From Paraspadella gotoi (Eukaryota; Chaetognatha): 64,000 bases of DNA. The translations under genes and the position numbers were made by a program. The stretch covers positions 9,912,432 to 9,976,431 of the forward strand of contig CM119263.1 in the NCBI GenBank assembly GCA_051294375.1. Direction: 5' to 3'. Positions 34,843 through 46,209 of this stretch are shown piece by piece; positions within the stretch are counted from its first letter, which is position 1; every line of letters starts with the position of its first letter. The notes beneath the pieces were generated by a model. That model worked only from the letters and a program-made list of their open reading frames with translations. It was not told the origin of the DNA and did not search any database.

Positions 34843-37615
34843 AACAAGTTTGAGCAAACAATATCGGATCTGCCTACGATAATTAATTAATTAATCGATT
34901 AATTAATTAATTTTAATATGTAATAATTAATTTTAAATTTATATTCAACTTATGATCATCGATGTCCTTAGGACAGTTATTAAATATGTTTTGTTTACAT
35001 TTCATCAAACAAACAAATATCCTATATTTTATTTTATGTCTCCTTCTCTCTCTCTCTCTCTCTCTCTTTTTATGCAATTGCGACGATCTTTATGCTTTTA
35101 AGATTTTTTTAACTTGCATCATTTTTTACATTAATTAATTAATTAATTAAAACATTTATTAGTAATCATTAATATTAAATATTCAAGTAAATGTGACTTA
35201 TGAAATTGGTACAACCAATATAAAAATTATCCATTCATTTAATAAATAAGCTATCTTGCCCTATGTTTTTTCCATCTAAACTCATTTCCACTGGCACAAT
35301 TCTATCAAAACTTTATATAATTATTATATATTAATAAATATTTAAAAGCTTCAGTGCAACAACCCAATGAACTAATTCAAAAAGTTACTTAATAAATCAT
35401 TAGTAGTAAAAGGGAAAAAAAATTTTTAAAAGAACTAGAAGTTATAAAAAGTGTTCAATTTTGGCCCGCCTTACAAGATATTAGGCCGGAACAGGTTGAA
35501 AACTATGAAGTTCTCTCAATAAATAATGGTTAAGCGACTATTAAATAATATGAAAATGAAATAATTTTAAAACTTTTTTATAGATTCTGATAGAGCTTTA
35601 AAAGTTAGATAAAGGTATTAATACAACTTTTTAATTTTTTTTGTTTTATTAATTAAAAATTAAAAAAAAAATAAATTCAGCCAATAATTATAATGATGAT
35701 GATTTTTTAAGGTTTTTTCTATTTTTAACCAATTTATTGTCAAAATTTGAAAAAATTATAATACTAACTTTCATTTAACTTTTTAAGCTCTACAAGAACC
35801 CGTTCTTAAAAAAATAACAATTTTAAAATTTTTTTTTGTCATTTGTTATATATTAATAAATATTTAAAAGCTTCAGTGCAACAACCCAATGAACTAATTC
35901 AAAAGTTACATTGAAAATCGATTTAGTAGTAGAAGGAAAAAAAAAATTTTTTTGAGAGAACTAGAAGTTATAAAAAGTGTTCAATTTTGGCCCGCGTTAC
36001 TAGATATATTGCATGTGATTAAACAATGTTATCGGAATAATAATTTTATAATTTTATGTATTTTGTAAGTATTTTAAGTATTTTTATTCAGTGAGTAAAA
36101 TAATTTTTTATTCGCTAATTTTTATCTCGGACTCTCTCTCTTTCTCACTCTCTCTCTCTCTCTCTTTGCAATTGCAACGATCCTTATGCTCATTTTTCTG
36201 CTTCTTTTCTCTCTCTCTCTCTCTTTGCAATTTCGACGATCCTTATGCTCATTTTTCTGCTCTCTCTTGCATAATTTTTGAAACATTTATTAGTAATCAT
36301 AAATAATAAAGATTCAAGTAAATGTGACTAATGTTTTTTCCATTTAAACTCATTTCCACTGGCACAATTCCATCCAAACTTTATATCTAGCTTCTTTAAA
36401 CACTTTCCTACCCGCTCACAAAATTTCATCTCAATCTATTAAGGGTTAAAATAAGTAGAAAGATTCAAGTAAATGTGACTCATATTTTTTTCATTTAAAC
36501 TCATTTCCACTCGTACGTTTCCACCGAAACTTATATCAAGCATCGTTACACATTTTTCTACCCACACAAAAAATTTTAACTAAATCTATCCATCCAATTA
36601 GATTAATTAGAGTACTTATGGGTTAAAATAAAAAATATTTTAGTAAATGCGACTTATGTTTTTTTCCATTTAAAATCATTTCCACTCATACGATTCCGTC
36701 GAAACTTTATATCCAGCTTTATCACACACTTTCCTATCCACACACAAAATTTCATTCCAATCCAACCAGCCAAACACGAGTTATTTGAGCTTTTTGCTAA
36801 GGTGGACGGATGGACGGATTGATTGACTGATTAATTAATTATTGATTAATTAATTAACTAATTGATTAATTAACTGATTAATTATTTGATTTATTAATAC
36901 ATCCTGCATATACATTTAATATAAAAGGAAAAAGAATCATAATCAATTAGTGAAACCGGTTTTTTGTTTTTTTCCATTTAAACTCATTTCCTCTCAAAAG
37001 ATTCCATCGAAACTTGGTTTCCTGTTCAATCACACACTTTTCTACTCACACACAAAATTCAATTTCGATTTATCTATCAAATTTTAATAAACATAATAAT
37101 TATGAGTAAATTTAAGTAAAAATACTTCAAGTAAATATGACTTTTGTTTTTTCCATTTTAACTCATTTCCACTCGCACGATTCCATCGAAACTTTATATC
37201 CAGCTCAATCACACACTTTCCTACCATCATACAAAATTTCAAGTCAATTGCCCTATCCACTCATGAGCAATAGGCGTTCAAAAAGTGAAATATATTTTTG
37301 TTTTTTCCATTTAAACCAATTTCCACCTCGCACCGATTCCCTCAAAACTTCATATCCATCTCAATCACAGTTTCCTACCAATACACAAAATTTCATACCA
37401 ATCCATCCATCCAATCACGAGTAATTGGAGTTTTTTGCTAAGGTGGGACGGACGGACAGACAGACAGACAGACGGACATCGTTTTTTTTTTGCATAATTA
37501 ATCATAATTCGATATTCTGACATGATATAAGTGTGTGCCCGACAATATTGAGGGGGCGGACCGACAAAGTGAGTTATAGAGTCGGGATCTGCTGATAAGC
37601 AGATCCGACTAAAAA
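34843..37615 (+). mobile_element. HINE-like element copy 6 (2.8 kb, both ends intact)
   Basis: Left end AACAAGTTTGAGCAAACAAT then ATCGGATCTGCC. It has the duplicated aaaagcttcagtgcaacaa block (35350 and 35870), a CT minisatellite (36125-36270), core monomers with the consensus cgattccatcgaaactttat, and gacggacagacagacagac. The right-end hairpin is gtcgggatctgctgataagc/agatccgactaaaaa. It is inserted in element G, whose uninterrupted paralogue near 62866-62905 gives the approximate empty site. Confidence 0.75.
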
Positions 37616-38160
37616 ATTCATTGTCAAATAAACTGATAAAGAGAGAAAGAAAGAATTTTTGAATTGAATTGTATTAAAGAAACGGGCTTTGGGCTACAAT
37701 TGTTCCCTAAAAGCTACATCAATTTACAGAAATTTAAAGAGAGAGAAGCCAAATCGTTTTCGGACGAATCAGCACCGGCAGCAGCAGAGTCAGCCAGAAA
37801 AAAATAAAAAATTAAAAAGGCAGCAGCAGAAGCAGCAGGAGAAAAGAGAGAAATCAGCAGAAGCAGCTGCAGACTCGTTTTTTTTTTCTGATGCGACTGG
37901 GGAAAAGAGAGAGAGCTACATATACTTAAAAAGAGAGAGAGAAGGAGACATAAAAATAAAAGAAATTTGTTTTTGATAAAACGTAAACAAAACATATTTA
38001 ATAACTGTCCTCACCCAATTTCAAGGACCTCGATGATGAGAAGCTGTATATAAATTTTCAGCTTCATGCACCTAAATTTAATCATCAAAAAGGCAATTGA
38101 TAAGTTGGAACAACGACGACGACAACGCCACTTATGCGCAAAAGCGTTACAAAATCATTG
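37616..38160 (+). mobile_element. Element G, right part, copy 2
   Basis: Continues element G after the HINE-like insertion: ttcattgtc, gccaaatcgttttcggacga, cagcagcagaagcagcagga, agctgcagactcg, aaaacgtaaacaaaacat, tcgatgatgagaagctgt, ending near cgccacttatgcgcaaaagc. The terminal hairpin is lost. The 95-residue ORF over it is a repeat artefact. Confidence 0.7.
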
Positions 38161-38689
38161 ATGCTCATTTAGACGTAAGTGTCCATTTCTGCCCACGAAA
38201 AGCTTAAACAATTTCCAATTTTTAAGCCAATAGTTGAAATAGATTCTTCAACTCAATTAGTTCAAAAACTCTGAAATAACTTTTGTCGTAGCGAATTTTG
38301 ACCCTCTTATCATCAATATTTTGAAAAAAGAACTATATTTTTGTGTTTTTATAACCTATCCAAATCAGCTTTTAAAAAGACATAATTTTTAAAACAATTT
38401 TGACATTTCTTATCTATAAATAAATTTAAGAAAATTAATTACTAGTGCAACGAGTCCATTGAAATTGTTTTAAAAAATGTATAAAGTTTCATTTGGGAAG
38501 TTTCCCAAATAAAACTTCTGACCCTCCCAATTGACATACCTTAAATTTGCCCTACCTATAGTAGCGACATTTTTCTAGGTATATCACCATAAAATATTTT
38601 GTCAACAATGTCTTTACTATGTGAAAAACTTTATAAGTGTTCCGAATTACCCCGTACAACCTTACTAGTTTCAAAATAATTATAATAAC

Positions 38690-40120
38690 TCAATATTTTA
38701 ATACTTCAGAATCGAAATATTTATGAGGCTCTGCAACGGAGTTTTGATCCGGTTTTTCTGCCAATATTCCTTCAAGTAAAGGATCTGCATTCGATTCAGG
38801 CCCTCCTTCAAGTGGAGAATCTAGTTTTGAAGTTTTTGCTTCGCATGAGAAAAAACCAACATCACTGATGTCATTAGGCTGAGGAATCAAGCCTGTTTTT
38901 GTTTTTTTTCCACTTAAAGATTCCGTCGAAGGTGCCGAGTCGTCTAAAGGAGAACAATTCGCGAAATACGGCTCTACGTTGGGTCCAGAATCCAATGTAG
39001 GAACAGGAGCACCTTCAAGTGAAGTCTTTCTTTCAATTTGACAATTTCGATTGGTTTCTTCTAAATCGATTGAATGGTCTTTTATCGTTGTTGGCTTCGC
39101 ATCAATTTTTAATTCAAGCTCTTTGTCCAGTAATAATAAACTGGATTTTGAAACGAGCTCGGTTTCTTTCTTGAGAGGAGAATTTTTATTAACCTCCGAA
39201 ATTTCCTCGTATTGAGAATCCAGTTTGGATTCCGTACTGACATATGCAGCATTCATTGTAGTTACCATAATTGATTTGTTTTCGGAATCCATAAAAAAAT
39301 TTTCCTTCATATTAAAAACTTCTGGGACTTCAAAGTTTTGTAATTCAAATTTAGTTTTTACTTCTTTAAAAGAATCATCAGTTCCAGGACAATTTAAAAT
39401 GTCGTTTAAATTAGTTGGAGATGACATCGCAAGTGACTGAGCGTTCACCTTAGATTCTGTTACTTCTAATAAAATATCTAATGCAGGGGTTAGCACAAAA
39501 TCTGATGCAATATCTTTCTTGGATTCTTCGTCACAAAAAAAATTTAAATGGGAGTCTGAGGAATCCATGCTTTTCGATTTGGGATTCTGAAAAACTTCAG
39601 ATTGATTAGTAGCTTCAGAAGCCAACTCTGCAGCTTCTTTGAAGCTTCGGTCCCGCCTGAGAGAAGAATCATTCTTACAATCTAGTTTACTAATTATATT
39701 GCTTTCTGTTTCATACACCAAATTAACTCCCAGTAAGTGATCAGCCCCCCCAGATTGAGATTGTATGTTGCCTGGAGCTCGCTTATGCAAGTCATTTAAT
39801 ACCAACTCTGGTTTCTCTATAATTTTTACCATTGCCTCATCAGAAATAACCGCGCAGTGGGAAATGTGCTTAGGTTCTTCAGTCAAATTCAAATTTTCTT
39901 CCTTTAAACACGATTGTATTGTATCTTCTGAAAGCGGGACGTCCTCGAAGTCTACAGGGACTGCTGCCAAAATAGTTTCTTCTGAAATTTGAGAATCGGA
40001 CATCTCGATTTTCATTGAATCCACGCTCGCGTCGCCCGATATTTGCTGAGGGCAGCTTTCTTCAACGAAAGTTGGAGGTGAAGTTTCCTTCATCATATCT
40101 TCAGTTTCATTTTTAGCCAC
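38690..40120 (-). CDS. Dpy-30-motif protein with long acidic tail, exon 2
   Basis: Second and last exon, 476 codons plus stop, entered in phase 0 at acceptor tctgtttttag (40121). With exon 1 the protein is 520 residues. This exon supplies residues 45-520: a low-complexity, Glu/Asp/Ser-rich region without recognisable folds, signal peptide or membrane segments. Short themes recur, such as LEGAPVPTLDSGPNVEPYF and LEGGPESNADPLLEG. Known small Dpy-30-domain proteins (DYDC type) are under 200 residues, while the Dpy-30-like radial-spoke protein of algae has a long tail, so a radial-spoke or other ciliary scaffold role is possible but inferred. It lies 7.5 kb upstream of the dynein gene on the same strand. 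Confidence 0.82.
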   Translation of the reverse strand: MAKNETEDMMKETSPPTFVEESCPQQISGDASVDSMKIEMSDSQISEETILAAVPVDFEDVPLSEDTIQSCLKEENLNLTEEPKHISHCAVISDEAMVKIIEKPELVLNDLHKRAPGNIQSQSGGADHLLGVNLVYETESNIISKLDCKNDSSLRRDRSFKEAAELASEATNQSEVFQNPKSKSMDSSDSHLNFFCDEESKKDIASDFVLTPALDILLEVTESKVNAQSLAMSSPTNLNDILNCPGTDDSFKEVKTKFELQNFEVPEVFNMKENFFMDSENKSIMVTTMNAAYVSTESKLDSQYEEISEVNKNSPLKKETELVSKSSLLLLDKELELKIDAKPTTIKDHSIDLEETNRNCQIERKTSLEGAPVPTLDSGPNVEPYFANCSPLDDSAPSTESLSGKKTKTGLIPQPNDISDVGFFSCEAKTSKLDSPLEGGPESNADPLLEGILAEKPDQNSVAEPHKYFDSEVLKY

Positions 40121-40264
40121 CTAAAAACAGAAATACGGTAATACAGTAAGTACCTTTAAATTTTTAGAAAGTTAATGGACAAAGGTAAAACTATGCACTT
40201 TCAGCTAAATAAGAGATTTTCGAAAGTAGAAAGACGAAAAACTGCACCATAAATTGGCATAGTT

Positions 40265-40440
40265 TTACTTTCAGATCGGGCTGTAACACCATGTTCTTGG
40301 CGGTTTAAGCACCCCATCCTTCTTAACTGCTAGGCAGCCACCGGACAAGAAGACCGGACCTGTGGGTTTGCGAAGCGAATGACTTGCCCCCTGTATCAAT
40401 AGACGCTGGTTGGTGATTTTAGTTCACCATAATAGAAAAA
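40265..40440 (-). repeat. SINE-A, diverged copy in the Dpy-30 gene intron
   Basis: Occupies about half of the 343-bp intron 40121-40463. It retains cagatcgggctgtaacacc, ggcggtttaagcaccccat, ttcttaactgctaggcagcc and ttggtgattttagttcacca, but boxes A and B are eroded. Confidence 0.6.
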
Positions 40441-40463
40441 TTCGACAGCTTAAAAGTTCAAAC

Positions 40464-40595
40464 CTTGGTGTTTTTCCACTTTAAAATGTTGTGAGCCAAA
40501 TATTCGATAGGATCGGATGGCCTTTTCATCGCCAATTCCGACAAAGCGAATCTTAGACAATCAGCCAGTTCCATGCGAAGAAAATCCGTATCCAT
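40464..40595 (-). CDS. Dpy-30-motif protein, exon 1 with start codon
   Basis: 132 nt, 44 codons: MDTDFLRMELADCLRFALSE, then LAMKRPSDPIEYLAHNILKW and KNTK, ending at donor ACCAAG/GTTTG. RPSDPIEYLA-x-x-ILKWK is the Dpy-30 motif, a two-helix dimerisation module that binds amphipathic helices of partner proteins. Start and phase 0 agree with exon 2. The motif at the very N-terminus resembles DYDC proteins rather than adenylate kinase 7 or NDK5, where it is C-terminal. Confidence 0.82.
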
Positions 40596-41108
40596 TTGTA
40601 TCTCGATTTGGTATTTTTAACGGAGGAGAAAAATCAACTAAGCAGTAAAGTACTGAAATTAAAACAAAACTTCAGGAATTTTCTATATAAAATTTAATTA
40701 TGATAATCTTTAAAAAAAATAATTTCTACTCCATGTTTGCTCTCAAATAAAGCTGAATAAAAAAATATATTTAAAAAACACGAACGAAAAAATGTAACTC
40801 CCAGCATAATTTTCTAAGCGCGTTTGCTTGCTGCCAAGGTAACGGATTAACAATCTCGGAAAACAGAAGACGCGACGCTATTGGTCAATTGTTTCCTTTG
40901 ATTCGTGCGGCGCAAATAGAAATTTTCCTAAAAACCTATATTAATAACCTATATTTAAATTTTTGACCCGCCTAACTGAAATAGTTAACTCAAAGAGCTC
41001 CTGCTCAAACGAAAATTTTTAAAAAAAAATTGTATAGACAAACAAAAATTTAACATGACTCTAAACCCGATATACTAATTTAGGCGATCCCGGAGTTGAA
41101 TACGCTCT

Positions 41109-42073
41109 GGAGGCTTAGGGGAAAACGAAAAAAAAAAAATCGTTTTTTTACAGAAAAAAAAAATCGTTTTTTTACAGAAAAAAAAAATTTAAAACCGTAA
41201 CAACAATGATATTAAAAACGTTTTTAAGCTTCAAGAATCAAGACCTAAGGATTTCTTTTTAATTCTTTAAAAAATGTTTTTTAAATATTAGTAATTATAA
41301 TATTTTTTATTGCCTTTAATAAATATTTAAAAAATAAGTTTTTATTTTTGATAACTACGATCATTTAATAATTCGGATATGTTTTGGTTATTGTTTTTTG
41401 AACCTTCATCAGCCAGTTTTAAAAGTTTTAATAAATATTTGGATACTAACTTTGAAAGAGAAAGAGAGGCAATTTTAACTTAAATATCTTTTTCTCTCTC
41501 CGAATTATTAAATGATCATTGTAATCATAAATAAAAACTTTGTTACTTTATAAATATTATTATTATATTTTTTTACAAATTTATTAATATTTAAATATTA
41601 TTTTTTAAAAAGTTAAATTATTGTATGCTTAAGCCGAAACTTAATTTTAAATTTAACTCTAATTTACCCCTTACTTACCCCTAACCCAAATTTACCCTGA
41701 ACCCAACTTACCCTTAATCCAAACTTACTTCTACCCTTAACTTACCCCTAACTTACCCTTACCCCTAACCCTAACTTACCCTTAAACCTAACCCTAACTT
41801 AACCTTAACTTAGTTTTATAATTAACTTACTTATTCTTAATTTATTCTTAACGATAATTTATTGTAACCTTAATTTTTACCCAAATATATATTGTTTGTA
41901 CCAATTTCATATAACAAAAATAAAAAATATTAAAAAAAAAATTATGATATTTGAATTCCTTTTTTTTTACCCCAAAACGTTATCCTCTTCCATTCCATTT
42001 CGTTCCTCTTTTTTTTTCCGTTAATTTTTTAAGAAAAACCTTGCTCTTCGTTTTCCCTTAGGTCTCCAGAGCA
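41109..42073 (-). mobile_element. Inverted-repeat-ended element I, copy 2
   Basis: Inverted counterpart of 27825-29036: ctctggaggcttaggggaaa at the left, a hammerhead-like remnant at 41372-41417, a cttacccctaaccctaactt tract (41660-41830), and cttcgttttcccttaggtctccagag at the right. It lies just upstream of the Dpy-30 gene. Confidence 0.55.
41372..41417 (-). ncRNA. Hammerhead-like motif remnant, inverted copy
   Basis: Minus strand CTGATGA, A, GGTT, loop, AACC, AAAAC, ATATC, as at 28714-28757. It has the same G12-to-A change and a longer stem II loop. Confidence 0.3.
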
Positions 42074-42416
42074 GAGATGCAGACACGATCCGGGAGGCGG
42101 ACTAAAAACGCGCGGAAGCGCATGTTTTTTTAGGTGACGAACTCGGATTAGAGATAAAAATTAGGAGCAAATAACGTTGCGCATTTGCCTCTTGTACTTT
42201 TGTTTTTATAAGCGAAAATCAAAAGGTTTTTGCCAAATTATAACCTTTTTAATGTTCCAAAAATTGTTTTTTTTTTTCAAATTTAGATATTGCTAATTTC
42301 TGAAGCGTTTATCAGCTGCCATTTGTTTTTTATTAATATATTTCATATTCAAAAACAAAATATTTCTGGTTCTGTTTATATTTATTTTATATATTTTTAT
42401 ATCTTTTTTTTAATAC

Positions 42417-43444
42417 ATTTTAGTCGGATCTGCTTATCAGCAGATTCCGACTCTATAATTCACTTTGTCGGTCCGTCGGTCCCACCCAAAAATATTGTCG
42501 GTAAATCATTATTATCATGATATTATTATTATTATTATTATTATGATAAATTATGCAAAATGTCCGTCCATCCATCTGTCCATCCCCCCTTAGCAAAAAA
42601 CTCCAATTATTCGTGATTGGATAGATGGATTGGTATGAAATTTTGTGTGTGGGTAAGAAACTGTGTGATTGAGATGGATATGAAGTTTCGATGGAATCGT
42701 GCAAGTAGAAATTGGTTTAAATGGAAAAAACAAAAAAATCTATTTTATTATTTGAACGCCAATTGCTCAATGCTCATGAGTGGATAGGGCAATTGACTTA
42801 AAATTTTGTATGATGGTAGGAAAGTGTGTGATTGAGCTGGATATAAAGTTTCGGTGGAATCGTGCTAGTGGAAATGAGTTAAAATGGAAAAAACAAAAGT
42901 CATTTTTACTTGAAGTATTTTTACTTAAATTTATTCATAATTATTATTTTTATTAAAAATTAGTAAGATAAATTGAAATTGAATTTTGTGTATGGGTAGG
43001 AAAGTATAAGATAAAGCTGGATATAAATTTTTTGATGGAATCGTAGGAGTGGAAAAGAGTTCAAATTAAAAAACCAAAAGATATATTTATTTGAATTTTT
43101 TAAAGTTTATCTTTCTCTATCTCTCTCTGATTGATTGATTGATTGACCAAATTATGCCAATTGATAAAAATATGCCAGTTGACCAAATTCTGCATATTGA
43201 CCAAATTATGCCTGTTGTCCAAATTATGCTAGTTAACCAAATTATTCCGGTTAACCAAATTATTTTAATTGACCAAATTATGTCAGTTGAACAAATTATA
43301 TCAGTTAAACAAATTAAATCAGTTGACCAAATTATGTCAGTTAACCAAATTATATCAGTTAACCAAATTATGCAAGTTGACCAAATTAGCTCATTACCAC
43401 TTAATTATCATAAGCAGATCCAATATTGTTTGCTCAAATTTGTT
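42417..43444 (-). mobile_element. HINE-like element copy 7 (1.0 kb)
   Basis: Minus strand from AACAAATTTGAGCAAACAAT then ATTGGATCTGC (43444) to the hairpin ending GACTAAAA (42417). It contains the 18-bp array (43130-43395) and core monomers but lacks the CT minisatellite and duplicated block. It is the shortest copy with both termini. Confidence 0.7.
43130..43395 (-). repeat. 18-bp tandem array, inverted copy
   Basis: Units accaaattatgccagttg read on the plus strand. Because the unit is a multiple of three it yields a periodic plus-strand ORF (VDQIMP repeats, 43139-43453), which is an artefact. It corresponds to 22480-22865. Confidence 0.85.
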
Positions 43445-43799
43445 TTATTTTAAACAAAAGATAATTAATTAGTTAATTTATTCTTATATATATTTAATTA
43501 AATAATTTATTCATAATTTTATTCTATTCTATTTATTTATTAATTTTATTCATTTTATTAATCAAATAATTTTTTTATCTTTTATCATTTTTTAAACTTG
43601 CACCTTTTTTGATTTTCATTATTATTTTAACTGGCATCATTTTTTCAACTAGTATTATTTTTTTAACATGCATTATTTTTTTATTTACATTATTTTACAA
43701 CTTGAATCATTTTTTTAACTTCCATTATTTTTTTAACCTATATAATTTTTTAAATTGCATTATTTTTTTTAATCTGAATTTAAAAAAAAAATATCAAAT

Positions 43800-45520
43800 G
43801 CAAAATTATAAATACGAGGTGTTAAAGAGGCGAACACGGAGGCGATCCGGGCTAAAAAAATGAGAGGCGAACGCAAAACCGGGGGAGAGGGGGTCTGGGA
43901 AGGCGGGGAATGGAAGCGGGCGAAATTCAGCGCCTCCAGCATCCCTGCTCCAGAGGGCATTGATCTCCAGGAATGCCCTAATTTATTAGATAGGAAAGGC
44001 TAAGAATTGATTCAGGAAGCTTGCAAAAAGTTATCTACAATTACAAGTACAAAAAGTATAATTCTTTGGTCACATTTACTGAAGTTTTTTTAACTTATAT
44101 TAACTCAATGTAAAGTCCTGACGACCACTTATTATTCAATACGGCCCGTTCGGTCAGCGGGGCCCGTCGTCTGCTGTCCGTCGGCTGCGGAAAGAAGCTG
44201 CATGTAAACAAAAGACTTTAATATATGTACAAAGAGTGTACAAATTGGCTCTCTCTTACATCCATCCCAAAACGTGAATGAAAAATGTTTAAAGTACGGA
44301 CTACCATCTACAACTCAGATGCTCTTTTATATATGTATTATGTAGGAGATATCGACGTTCGTCTCTTTCTCTCTTTTGCGGTCATTCCGGATTCTACGTT
44401 GAAACGGGACTCCTCCAAAATAACAGTTTATTCGTGGACGCACTATAAGAGCTTAGTAGGGTGGATGACGGAAAATATCACAGGGCCTCGCTATCGAGCC
44501 AGAACGACTTTCTTGTACAAGTCTGTATACATTTCGTGGATTTTATTATTTACTTGTTTATATATTTAATATTTATGCAAAATTATAATTCTCAGTGATC
44601 ATGGTCCCAAAAAGATTTAACTTTTTCTTTTTATGTTTTCCATTGGAATTTAAAAGAGTTATAGAGAACATTTTTCCTTTTTGCTATTAATTTTTTTAAA
44701 TAACTACTTTAATAATACAGTATTTTTTTAAAAAAAATTATTAACTTTTTCTTTATATTGATATCATATCATTTAGAAGAATTTCTTTTTTCAATTACTG
44801 AAAGACAATAATAATAGCAATAATAATTCTGGACAGTATTATTAAAACAAATGGAAAGAGGATTAAGGACATGCTCAATTTCTCATGGCATAACATGGCC
44901 GAGCAAGTAAGCATATGTTCTTAAAATGCTGAAGAAACATAAAAAAGCGAGAGAGAGAGAAAGATTGAGAGAAAGAGTCAGAGCGATAGAGCAAAACCAA
45001 AAGTGAAAGAGATGCGATTATGTAGTCTGTGTGTAGATCCAATAAAAATTGACAGTATAATAGAAATAACTTTGTTTTTAATGAGAGTTCTGAGTAAGAT
45101 TATGGTATGTGTTTTTCAAATACATAAGTGGGATAGACCAACAGACGGACTGACCCAACATTTTGATTGATTTGCTACTTTTGTAAAAAAAATTAAAATT
45201 TATTTAAAAAAATTAAATTTCTCTTATTTTTCTATTTAAAAATGTTTTCACTAACTTGAATCCCTTGAGACTAGATTTCTAACTTAATGAAGTCTCCTTT
45301 TAACCACAGACAAAATTTCAACTCAATTGATTCATCCAAACAAGTAATTGGACTTGAAAGCTAAAGATGGAAGGACGAACGGACAGTCTGATGTACAGAC
45401 AAATTTAATTCTCTTATATTAAACAACAGCTTAATTTGAGGAAGGTCTGATGGCGTTATTTTTTAAGAAATTTATATTATTATTATATTAATCTTATTTT
45501 TAGTTCAAATTCTATGGGAA
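43800..45520. other. Intergenic region with GC-richer patches, no supported gene
   Basis: 43815-43975 is GC-rich and shares ccagagggcattgatctcc with 27815-27830. 44135-44205 is another GC-rich patch. The 94-codon plus-strand ORF at 44285-44569 has no recognisable domain. A (GA)n stretch lies at 44945-44990. The rest is AT-rich unique DNA. Confidence 0.35.
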
Positions 45521-45521
45521 T

Positions 45522-45815
45522 TTATGTGGATAAGGCGCTAAGTGGGCTGAAGAAGACTATCCATAACTTCTATAACCCCCTCTAGCAGACATGGAAGGGT
45601 CCAGGGCTTGGAACCAGGCTTGAGGGTTTGCCACGCCCCCAAGGCGGCTTAGGGACATCCTCAAACTTCCCGCAGGGTAGGTACCGGGTTGGGATTGAAC
45701 CGGGACCTAGTGGTCATGAGCTGATGGCTTTACTCAATGAGCCACCGGGTCACAACTGAAAGAGTCATGCTTATAGGCGGGTGAACCTAGGAAATGCCGA
45801 CTACATGCCCCCCCA
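45522..45815 (-). repeat. SINE-M (tRNA-derived), copy 1
   Basis: Minus strand: GACCCGGTGGCTCATTGAG contains a box-A-like TGGCTCATTGAG. Then gctgatggc in reverse and CTCATGA, and box B GGTTCAATCCC about 45 nt after box A. The T-arm region is enlarged into ggtcccggtt...aaccgggacc-type pairing. Downstream, gccttggg and cataaattcccatag segments form the tail. Confidence 0.72.
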
Positions 45816-45924
45816 GATTGTAACCCACCCTGCACTGCTTCCAGTGGAGGGAGGGGAGCAATCTTCAGCACGTCCATGGGCCTGGAATCAGAAGGTTGGA
45901 ATACGCTCGACAGGATGGGCTCAC

Positions 45925-46208
45925 CAGTGTGGATAAGGCGCTAAGTGGGCTGAAGATGACTATCCATAACTTCTATAACCCCCTTTAGTAGCCATGGAAC
46001 GGGTCCTGGGCTTGGAACCAGGCTTGAGGGTTTGCCACGCCCCAAGGCGGCTTACGGCCGTCCTCACTCTTCCCGCACGGTAGGTACGCGGTTGGGATTG
46101 AACCCGGTACCTTGTGGTCATGAGCTGATGGCTTTACTCAATGAGCCACCGGGTCACAACTGAAAGAGTCATGCTTATAGGGGTGTGAACCTAGGCAATG
46201 CCCGACTA
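45925..46208 (-). repeat. SINE-M (tRNA-derived), copy 2
   Basis: Direct repeat of 45522-45815 about 400 bp away, including gtggataaggcgctaagtgg and the tRNA-like head. Box A and box B are intact, and the hairpin stem reads ggtacgcggtt...aacccggtacc with one mismatch. Confidence 0.72.
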
Positions 46209-46209
46209 C

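Noticed and set aside
43139-43453. Periodic ORF of VDQIMP-type repeats
   Set aside because: The 18-bp array length is a multiple of three, so any open frame is periodic. The equivalent array at 22.5 kb does not keep the frame.
44285-44569. 94-codon ORF after a GC-rich patch
   Set aside because: Not repetitive and moderately gene-like, but no recognisable domain or splice sites; left as unsupported.
45680-45780. tRNA-Met-like gene candidate
   Set aside because: Part of a repeated SINE unit; the anticodon stem is unpaired and the T stem is extended to 11 bp.
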